NCBI GenBank assembly: GCA_937870805.1
Contig: CALMZT010000581.1
Coordinates: 1-6,289, forward strand
Direction: 5' to 3'
Length of the DNA stretch: 6,289 nucleotides
DNA from: an uncultured Chloroflexota bacterium
Lineage (GTDB): Bacteria; Chloroflexota; Anaerolineae; Aggregatilineales; Phototrophicaceae
The translations under genes were made by a program, and so were the position numbers. The notes below the pieces were generated by a model that was not told the origin of the DNA, did not search any database, and saw only the letters and a list, made by a program, of their open reading frames with translations. Shown piece after piece: positions 1-4,962 of the stretch. How positions within the stretch are numbered: the stretch's first letter is position 1; every line of letters starts with the position of its first letter.

Positions 1-1445
1 ACTGCCTGATACATGTACAGCCCGAAGCCCAGCACCAAGCCCGCCTTGATGAAATCGCCGCGACGGTTATCCCGCAGCCCGCGCGAAAGATAGATCAGCA
101 GCAGCGTCGTGACTGCTACCGTGAGCACGATGCGCAGCCCCATACGCGATAGCACTTCATGCCAGCCGCTGACGGCGACCAAGCCCGCCAGACACAAGCC
201 GACGATGTTGCCAGGCTGGCGATTGTCGCGTCCGACAATCTCACGCCCAAACCACCACAGCAGCGGCAGCGTGATGATGCCTTCCAGTGCGGAGAGCAGT
301 TTCAGCGTCGTGAAGTTCATGCCCATACCGGGCGCTTGCGACAGCATCGCCATCAGGTACATTTGTACAGGTTCGCGCCCGCCGTTGTTGGGGAAGAACA
401 CCTGCGTCACGCCGTCCAGTACGCGCGCTGAGTCAAGGAGTTTTTCAACGTGATCGCTGGTCATTTCACGCGGCACGTCGGCTAAACGATCCAAGCGGAA
501 GTATGCGCCAAGCGCCACAATCGCCAGCAGCGCGATCAAGGTCCAGTTGTTGCGCAGACGTAGATCGCGCAGGCGCAGTTGAGCGCCTTTCAGCCACGCG
601 CCAGAGGTAACGGCTTCGTACCAACTTGTGGGCGCAACCGCCGCGACCCAAAAGACAATACTGGCGAACCATGCGATTACACCTGCTGTCGTGAATAAGT
701 TATTACTGTTGCCTGTCAAAGCCAACACACTGCTAAACAAACCGAGCGCCACACAAAATGCGCGGATGGGCAGCGTTCTGAAAAAGTCAGCCGCGTGTTT
801 TTCTTTCAGCGGCGCATCGGTTGTTTGCTCTCCCGGCACTTGCGCCGTTGGCGTGTAGGAGCCTAGCAGTCTCATCAACCATCTTGGCGGCTGTCCAACG
901 ATCTCGCCCGCTATCCATGTCATAAAGCCAAGCATCACAAAGGGAATGCTTGCCGCCAACTCCACAGGTTCGCTGCGTGACGCGCCGCCCGACAGCATGA
1001 TGCGCGTCCCAAACCACGCCAGCAAAAAGCCCGCGATGTATAAACCGAACTGCACTAGTCCGATGCTGATAAGTGAGCGAGGCAGCGCTTCAACACTGAG
1101 CGCGGGGGGCAAATCCGCCGCGAAGGATAACGATCTCGTGGACGGTGGCAGCGCCGTACCCTGAACTGCGGAAGTATCCTGAATGAGTCTCTCTGGCGGC
1201 ACATCTTTGGGTGTGTTCGCTATGGCGATGAGCCGATCTAACGTCTGCTGTGGCATCCGCAGCAGCAGCCCTACCGCCTGCGCCAGCGTAAGATCTTCAA
1301 AATTTCTGCTCAACGGCTCATCACTCATCGGCATTTCATCCGACGACGTTTCTTCTTCTAGCGACCACTGCTGCGTAGGCGCTTCTGTGTTGCCGTTGCC
1401 ATTCTCGTCTTCTGGCAGAAGTTCAAGTTGTGGTGGTTCTGTCAT
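1..1445 (-). CDS. GT-C membrane glycosyltransferase, family 39/ArnT-like, C-terminus cut off by window edge
   Basis: Translating the minus strand from the ATG at 1445 gives 481 uninterrupted codons to the left edge, so the gene is real and 3'-partial. Residues 1-121 are hydrophilic, and the first ~45 are acidic and rich in E, D, P and N. Hydrophobic segments follow at about 126-145, 163-184, 225-243 and 251-271. The recognisable GT-C core starts at about 302 with a membrane segment, followed by the extracytoplasmic loop FRLDRLADVPREMTSDH, where E327, D331 and H332 are candidates for the catalytic acidic motif. Further family-like marks are SGWHEVLSRMGLR, typical of GT39-like proteins, and the final GLVLGFGLYMYQA. 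Such enzymes move sugars from polyprenyl-phosphate donors to lipid or protein acceptors at the outer face of the membrane. The ATG overlaps the methyltransferase stop as ATGA, so translation is probably coupled. The acceptor is unknown, and the ~300-residue N-terminal extension is unusual. Confidence 0.85.
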   Translation of the reverse strand, partial: MTEPPQLELLPEDENGNGNTEAPTQQWSLEEETSSDEMPMSDEPLSRNFEDLTLAQAVGLLLRMPQQTLDRLIAIANTPKDVPPERLIQDTSAVQGTALPPSTRSLSFAADLPPALSVEALPRSLISIGLVQFGLYIAGFLLAWFGTRIMLSGGASRSEPVELAASIPFVMLGFMTWIAGEIVGQPPRWLMRLLGSYTPTAQVPGEQTTDAPLKEKHAADFFRTLPIRAFCVALGLFSSVLALTGNSNNLFTTAGVIAWFASIVFWVAAVAPTSWYEAVTSGAWLKGAQLRLRDLRLRNNWTLIALLAIVALGAYFRLDRLADVPREMTSDHVEKLLDSARVLDGVTQVFFPNNGGREPVQMYLMAMLSQAPGMGMNFTTLKLLSALEGIITLPLLWWFGREIVGRDNRQPGNIVGLCLAGLVAVSGWHEVLSRMGLRIVLTVAVTTLLLIYLSRGLRDNRRGDFIKAGLVLGFGLYMYQA

Positions 1446-2290
1446 GCTGGCTTTCGCCCCTTAATACACAGGTTCACCGTAGAGCATCCCGGCGGCTCGT
1501 TCATCACATTTTTACGGTCAAAATAATTAAACATTTTCAATCCAATGTTGATCGGATTGAGCAGGCTGCCGTTGTTTTTGTCGAAGGTGGTGCGGTCTGC
1601 GGCGTTCGCCATGCTCCTGGGCAGCGCGCCCGATTCTAACAGAGGTTTGCCCAAGCCGTAAACAAGGTTGTGGATAAAGGGAAAACTGTGATGCGTAAAC
1701 GCGCGTTCTTCCTCAACCGTGAAACCCGCCGCCTGCACACTCAGCCGCAGCGCTTCAGGTGTATACAGCCGCACATGGTTCGCCCAGATGCCCGCCAGTG
1801 GTCCATGCTGAATGTGCCTATTGAACAGCGTTTCCAGCGTCTTGTTGATCGGGTCCCACCAGAACGGATAATTGGCATTGGGCACCGTGATCGCCACCAC
1901 CGCGCCGGGCTTCAGCACGCGGTATACCTCGCGCAAGCCCTCGACATCGTGATCGAGATGTTCCAGCACTTCCGACAGAATCGCCGCGTCAAAGGTGTTG
2001 TCAGCGTAAGGCAGCGCGTAAAGGCTGGCGTTGTTGAGCATCATGCCTTTGAGGTTTGCAGAGTTGCGCCGCGCCTTATTGATGACTTCCCAATCCAGTT
2101 CCAGCCCGACCAGCTTACACTTGCTGACGTAGCGGAACATGTTGAGATAGAACCCGCGTCCACACGGGGCATCGAGAATTAAATCATCATCCTGCGGGTC
2201 AATCCATTCAAAGATCGTCCTGACACGCCGCTTGAACGCCATGTCGGCTTCGTTGCGCGTCATGTGTTGCAGGGCTTGTTCGCTAACCAC
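1442..2290 (-). CDS. Class I SAM-dependent methyltransferase (Methyltransf_11 type)
   Basis: The protein has a Rossmann-type methyltransferase core. With the GTG start at 2290 it is 282 residues. Motif I is LILDAPCGRGFYL, with D40, G44 and G46, the SAM-binding loop. The strand-2 acidic residue is E64 in LVGLELD. The motif with D101 (LPYADNTFDAAILSEVLEHL) and the later YRVLKPGAVVAITVPN are typical of the UbiE/Methyltransf_11 branch. The start is uncertain. An in-frame ATG at 2326 has no ribosome site. An ATG at 2299 lies only 1 nt after AAGGAG (2301-2306). GTG 2290 lies 10 nt after that site and gives the natural N-terminus (M)VSEQALQHM, so I chose it. It overlaps the end of the upstream glycosyltransferase by 8 nt, and its own stop overlaps the next gene by 4 nt. 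Lying between two glycosyltransferases, it probably methylates a sugar or lipid-linked glycan. The substrate is inferred only. Confidence 0.9.
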   Translation of the reverse strand: MVSEQALQHMTRNEADMAFKRRVRTIFEWIDPQDDDLILDAPCGRGFYLNMFRYVSKCKLVGLELDWEVINKARRNSANLKGMMLNNASLYALPYADNTFDAAILSEVLEHLDHDVEGLREVYRVLKPGAVVAITVPNANYPFWWDPINKTLETLFNRHIQHGPLAGIWANHVRLYTPEALRLSVQAAGFTVEEERAFTHHSFPFIHNLVYGLGKPLLESGALPRSMANAADRTTFDKNNGSLLNPINIGLKMFNYFDRKNVMNEPPGCSTVNLCIKGRKPA

Positions 2291-3440
2291 GCCGCGCATA
2301 CTCCTTAAACAACGCTTCGTAGCCATCGACAGTTTCTTTGAACGAGAAACACTGTTCGATATACAAACGCGGTTTTACATACTCTGCGCGCCTGTCCAAC
2401 ACATCGACAATCGTCTCACCAATGGCTTGCGCATCACCGGGCTGCGTCAGCTTGCCCATGCCCGTCACCTGCACAGGCACACGCCCGCCAGGCGTATCGG
2501 TCATCACCACAGGCGCACCACACAACATCGCTTCGACCTGCACCAGCGCAAAACACTCGCTGTCCGAGGTCAGCGCCAGCACATCAATCGCGGCGAAAAA
2601 ATCTGCCATGAACTGCATATCTTTGATCAAACCCAAAAAGATCAGTTGGTCTTTATACTTCTGCACGACAGGCTGATATTTCTCCCACGTATTCTCGTAG
2701 GGAATATCATATTCGCCTGCGAAGACAATACGCGCATTGGGATATTTTTGATTGATGACATCCAGCGACTTCATCAGCAGATCAGGGCGTTTTTCTTCCA
2801 CGAAGCGCCCCGCGTAGCCGATGATGGGTCCGCCGTTGTGTGACCACTGCGCGCGCAGTTCTGCCGCACGCTGCGGATTCGGCGCTGGCATGTGAATCGG
2901 TGGATAGATCACGTTCACTTTGTCGAGGAAAGGTCGCAAATAATACGAGTTGTCGGCGTAGTCCTGGCTGTAGGCGACGAGTCTTCCCGCCGCGCGTGCC
3001 ATGTATTTGAAGAAGGCGAACATGATGTCGGTGATGGCGCGATTCGCTCCACCTTCCGGCAAAATCAAATCGCCGTGATGCGTGGCGATGATCTTGCGTC
3101 CGGCAACCCGCGCTAAAAACGAAATCAGCGCCGTTTCCAGCATCGGCGTGTGTATGCTCACCACATCATGCTGGCGAATTAACTGATACGCTGCAAACGG
3201 GTACATCGGCATAATCATGCCGCGACTGATCGGAATCGGCGGTGCCCACAGGCGCACAATCCGCACGCCGTTGATGGTTTCTTCCGCTGGGAGTTCCGGC
3301 TTGTGGCGCGCGCACAGGATCGTTACTTCATGCCCGCGCCGCACCAATTCTTCGCTGATACGTTCAATATAAAGCTGCATCCCTGTGCGATGCGGCAGGT
3401 AATACAGCAAGCAGATGAGAATTTTGACTTTATCGGACAT
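2283..3440 (-). CDS. Family 4 (GT-B) glycosyltransferase
   Basis: A 385-residue protein, the normal length for GT4 enzymes. The N-terminal half is the acceptor-binding domain: KILICLLYYLPHRTG at 6-20, helix IERISEELVRRGHEVTIL at 25-42, the loop VVSIHTPMLET at 93-103 and ATHHGDLILP at 119-128. The C-terminal donor domain starts with IIGYAGRFVEEKRPDLL (206-222), whose R212 and K217 match the phosphate-binding residues of the family. It holds the EX7E motif ECFALVQVE, with E295 and E303, followed by AMLCGAPVVMTDTPGG. It should be a cytosolic or membrane-associated retaining enzyme that uses a nucleotide-sugar donor. The sugar and acceptor cannot be told. It is first in a three-gene operon with the methyltransferase and the GT-C enzyme. 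The ribosome site before ATG 3440 is weak (TTAGGG 4 nt upstream). Confidence 0.93.
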   Translation of the reverse strand: MSDKVKILICLLYYLPHRTGMQLYIERISEELVRRGHEVTILCARHKPELPAEETINGVRIVRLWAPPIPISRGMIMPMYPFAAYQLIRQHDVVSIHTPMLETALISFLARVAGRKIIATHHGDLILPEGGANRAITDIMFAFFKYMARAAGRLVAYSQDYADNSYYLRPFLDKVNVIYPPIHMPAPNPQRAAELRAQWSHNGGPIIGYAGRFVEEKRPDLLMKSLDVINQKYPNARIVFAGEYDIPYENTWEKYQPVVQKYKDQLIFLGLIKDMQFMADFFAAIDVLALTSDSECFALVQVEAMLCGAPVVMTDTPGGRVPVQVTGMGKLTQPGDAQAIGETIVDVLDRRAEYVKPRLYIEQCFSFKETVDGYEALFKEYARRG

Positions 3441-3693
3441 CCAACCCTAATTCACATGTGATGGCACAAAACACAAATTTCGCTTTGGCTTATGGGTAAT
3501 CTAGTCTGAGCAAGGAGATTGTGTCTTTTAACAAATTAGTACGGAGATTAGATTTTGTAGGGGCAGACCTATGTGTCTGCCCATCATCGGGCGCACACGC
3601 AGGTGCGCCCCTACGCAGATGTCCGTCTTTAATGGTTAAACTGCATATGCCCTTGTTTATACCCAGGCGCCTTTTACTGATAACTGAAAACTG
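3441..3693. other. Intergenic gap between GT4 gene and flippase-like gene
   Basis: No coding frame here looks real. Both flanking genes are on the minus strand, so this is the 3' region of the LPG_synthase_TM gene and the upstream region of the GT4 operon. It is AT-richer than its neighbours at 3441-3556. It contains the double-hairpin repeat at 3557-3614, the heptamer repeat at 3676-3703, a perfect 10-bp palindrome TCACATGTGA at 3452-3461 (10 bp from the GT4 start codon) and an 8-bp palindrome AGGCGCCT at 3665-3672. I could not pick a convincing promoter for the GT4 operon, so it either has a non-consensus promoter or is read through from the gene at 3694-4722. Confidence 0.7.
3557..3614. 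repeat. 58-bp palindromic double-hairpin repeat (REP/MITE-like)
   Basis: Outer arms GTAGGGGC (3557-3564) and GCCCCTAC (3607-3614) are perfect inverted repeats. Inside are two separate hairpins of the same design. The first is GGGCAGAC (3561-3568) pairing with GTCTGCCC (3575-3582). The second is GGGCGCAC (3589-3596) pairing with GTGCGCCC (3603-3610). Each has an 8-bp perfect stem and a 6-nt loop, and they are joined by ATCATC. The arms are related but differ at paired positions (CAGAC against CGCAC), so each stem is kept by matched changes. I recall repeats of this kind in Chloroflexota and other environmental genomes, scattered between genes. That is memory, not a search. No T-run follows on either strand, so it is not a standard intrinsic terminator. 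No target-site duplication is evident. Confidence 0.8.
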
Positions 3694-3703
3694 TTAACTT
3701 GTT
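3676..3703. repeat. Degenerate heptamer tandem repeat over the 3' end of a gene
   Basis: Three heptamers follow each other directly: ACTGATA, ACTGAAA and ACTGTTA. A decayed fourth unit, ACTTGTT, comes next. The TTA at 3694-3696 inside the third unit is the stop codon (TAA on the minus strand) of the LPG_synthase_TM gene, so the repeat forms the last codons and the 3' flank of that gene. Short arrays of ACTGATA/ACTGAAA type are, as I recall, found between genes in cyanobacteria and Chloroflexota. With only three good copies it could also be chance. Confidence 0.5.
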
Positions 3704-4722
3704 TTCTGGCGCATCTCCTGTACACCCTGCGACAGGCGTTCCAGTGTGATGCCTTCCTGCACAAAACCATACACCCCTGCCCCGAAGTGCGTGACGAGAT
3801 TGACGCCATGAACCACGACGGCAAAGGCTGTCGCCACCGCCGGGTCTGCGCCAAAGCCAAAGGCATTCAGCGCGGCGATAATCGACAATTCATAGGTGCC
3901 GAGATTGCCGGGAACAGCAGGTACAGCAATGGCAAAAGCCGCCGACGCGATATATAAACACGTCACGGCAAGATGATCGACGCGATCATAGAAGGCAAAC
4001 ATCAATATATACCCGGCTGCGACGGAAATTCCCCACCCCAACGCTGTCCAAATCAAAACTTGCAGCAAAGTGCGCGGCTGAGCAATCGGCGTCAAGCCAT
4101 CGAGAAAGTGGGCGAACCAGCGATCTACTTTCAAACGCGCCAGCAAGGGTATTCGTTCCACAAACCACTGCATCAGCCGTTCAGCAAACGCACGGCGATT
4201 TGCCAGAAACACCAGCACCAGAAAGCCGCTAAGTGCGATCACCGCCGCCGTACCACCCGCTGCGCGTAGTTCAACGGGCACATCGCCCGCCACCAACGCC
4301 AGCGCCAGCAGCAGCACCACCGCCAGCAAATCCAGCAAACGCTCGACGACAACCGTACTCAACGTCTTAAAAATAGGCACAGGCGGGTCAGCTTGCGTCG
4401 CCAGATACATACGCGCCACTTCACCGATGCGCAGCGGCAGCACATTATTCACGAGATAAGCAACATTCATGATGTTAAAGGCACGCCAATAGGGCAGCGC
4501 GTAACCCAACAGCACTTGCCAGCGTTTGGCGCGCGGCAGCAAAGCGACCAGCAGCAGCACGCCGCACAGCACCACATAACTCCAGCGTGCCGAAGACAGC
4601 GCGTCGAGGAACTCACGCGCATTGAATTGTGAGCCTATGAACAGGATTGCCAGCGCACTCACCAGCACGCCGAGCAAACCGATTCGCCATCTTCTCGTCA
4701 AGCTAAACGTTTCCTTTAACAT
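3694..4722 (-). CDS. LPG_synthase_TM / UPF0104 (YbhN/AglD-like) integral membrane protein
   Basis: A 342-residue polytopic membrane protein with hydrophobic segments near residues 13-31, 48-63, 85-99, 122-145, 157-175, 219-242, 252-270, 277-290 and 296-320. Family signatures are clear: RAKRWQVLL (64-72), VNNVLPLRIGEVARMYL (91-107), STVVVERLLDLLAVV (122-136) and VPAVPGNLGTYE (267-278). This is the bare transmembrane domain. The C-terminal domain of MprF-type lysyl-phosphatidylglycerol synthases is absent, so an aminoacyl-lipid synthase role should not be assumed. Relatives are often next to glycosyltransferase genes and are annotated as flippase-like, which matches the glycan operon downstream. 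Transport of a lipid-linked intermediate is inference. The gap to the GT4 gene is about 250 bp. No Shine-Dalgarno sequence precedes ATG 4722, but an extended -10 box sits just upstream. Confidence 0.9.
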   Translation of the reverse strand: MLKETFSLTRRWRIGLLGVLVSALAILFIGSQFNAREFLDALSSARWSYVVLCGVLLLVALLPRAKRWQVLLGYALPYWRAFNIMNVAYLVNNVLPLRIGEVARMYLATQADPPVPIFKTLSTVVVERLLDLLAVVLLLALALVAGDVPVELRAAGGTAAVIALSGFLVLVFLANRRAFAERLMQWFVERIPLLARLKVDRWFAHFLDGLTPIAQPRTLLQVLIWTALGWGISVAAGYILMFAFYDRVDHLAVTCLYIASAAFAIAVPAVPGNLGTYELSIIAALNAFGFGADPAVATAFAVVVHGVNLVTHFGAGVYGFVQEGITLERLSQGVQEMRQKTS

Positions 4723-4731
4723 TCGCGGGGA

Positions 4732-4740
4732 ATTATATCA
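4732..4740 (-). promoter_or_regulatory. Extended -10 promoter element of the flippase-like gene
   Basis: On the minus strand 4740 to 4732 reads TGATATAAT, a perfect extended -10 (TGnTATAAT). No good -35 lies at the expected distance, as is common for extended -10 promoters. The box ends 9 nt before the ATG (4722), so a normal start site would fall about 3 nt or less from the start codon. Together with the missing ribosome site this suggests a leaderless mRNA. Confidence 0.55.
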
Positions 4741-4781
4741 TGCTTTATTTCGATGTGTTGTCTGAGTTGTGATAATACAAA

Positions 4782-4811
4782 GCAGCGAACTCAAAACTTG
4801 ACATTCGCTGC
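4782..4811. promoter_or_regulatory. Imperfect dyad around the tRNA -35 box; possible operator or minus-strand terminator
   Basis: GCAGCGAA (4782-4789) and TTCGCTGC (4804-4811) are a perfect 8-bp inverted repeat, with inner arms TCAA (4791-4794) and TTGA (4798-4801) around AAC. The right inner arm is part of the TTGACA box of the tRNA promoter. Read on the minus strand, the hairpin is followed by TTTGTATT (4781-4774), a T-rich tail that could end transcription coming from the helicase gene. Whether it acts as terminator, operator or neither is not decided by the sequence. Confidence 0.45.
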
Positions 4812-4825
4812 CCTAGCGCTATAAT
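4798..4825 (+). promoter_or_regulatory. Consensus sigma-70-type promoter of tRNA-Gly
   Basis: Perfect -35 TTGACA (4798-4803) and perfect -10 TATAAT (4820-4825) are separated by 16 bp. The -10 ends 12 nt before the mature tRNA 5' end, leaving a leader of only a few bases. This is a strong housekeeping promoter, as expected for a stable RNA gene. Confidence 0.92.
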
Positions 4826-4837
4826 GATTTGTAGTTT

Positions 4838-4910
4838 GCGGGTGTAGCTCAGTTGGTAGAGCGTTTGCTTCCCAAGCAAAATGTCACGGGTCCGAATCCC
4901 GTTACCCGCT
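4838..4910 (+). tRNA. tRNA-Gly, anticodon CCC
   Basis: The full cloverleaf can be drawn. The acceptor GCGGGTG (4838-4844) pairs with TACCCGC (4903-4909), with one G-U. The D stem is GCTC/GAGC with loop AGTTGGTA, keeping A14, G18 and G19. The anticodon stem TTTGC/GCAAA holds loop TTCCCAA with anticodon CCC at 4871-4873, reading GGG codons. The variable loop is ATGTC. The T stem ACGGG/CCCGT holds loop TCCGAAT. The discriminator is T (4910), as usual for bacterial tRNA-Gly. CCA is not encoded (CAG follows), so it must be added after transcription. The T loop has C at position 55 instead of the near-universal T. The gene is monocistronic, with its own promoter and terminator. Confidence 0.96.
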
Positions 4911-4913
4911 CAG

Positions 4914-4947
4914 CACGTCAGGTCAATGGCTTGGCGTGTTTTTATTT
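4914..4947 (+). terminator. Intrinsic terminator of tRNA-Gly
   Basis: CACGTCAGG (4914-4922) pairs with CTTGGCGTG (4930-4938) over 9 bp, including two G-U pairs, around a 7-nt loop. It is followed at once by TTTTTATTT. It starts 4 nt after the tRNA 3' end and works for the plus strand only, as there is no T-run on the other side. Confidence 0.85.
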
Positions 4948-4962
4948 CCACTTAAGTGTGCT

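Noticed and set aside
109..1464. Several short open frames on both strands
   Set aside because: All overlap the continuous GT-C reading frame on the minus strand, which has membrane segments and family motifs.
1670..2182. Plus-strand open frame of 170 codons
   Set aside because: It lies antisense inside the methyltransferase gene, whose motifs are unmistakable. The predicted protein is R/H/Q-rich without domains, typical of an antisense shadow.
2232..2843. Plus-strand open frame of 203 codons
   Set aside because: Antisense to the GT4 gene and the methyltransferase start. No recognisable motif, and the composition is that of a shadow frame.
3557..3614. CRISPR repeat or intrinsic terminator
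   Set aside because: There is only one unit with no spacers, and no T-run follows the hairpins on either strand.
3694..4722. MprF-type lysyl-phosphatidylglycerol synthase
   Set aside because: Only the transmembrane domain is present. The C-terminal aminoacyl-transfer domain is absent at this length.
4838..4910. tRNA gene as an integration (att) site
   Set aside because: No duplicated tRNA 3' end, integrase or phage gene is visible in the window, and the neighbours look like ordinary chromosomal genes.
4949..4958. Palindrome CACTTAAGTG as terminator of the helicase gene
   Set aside because: It has no loop and no T-run on the minus strand. It is probably chance.
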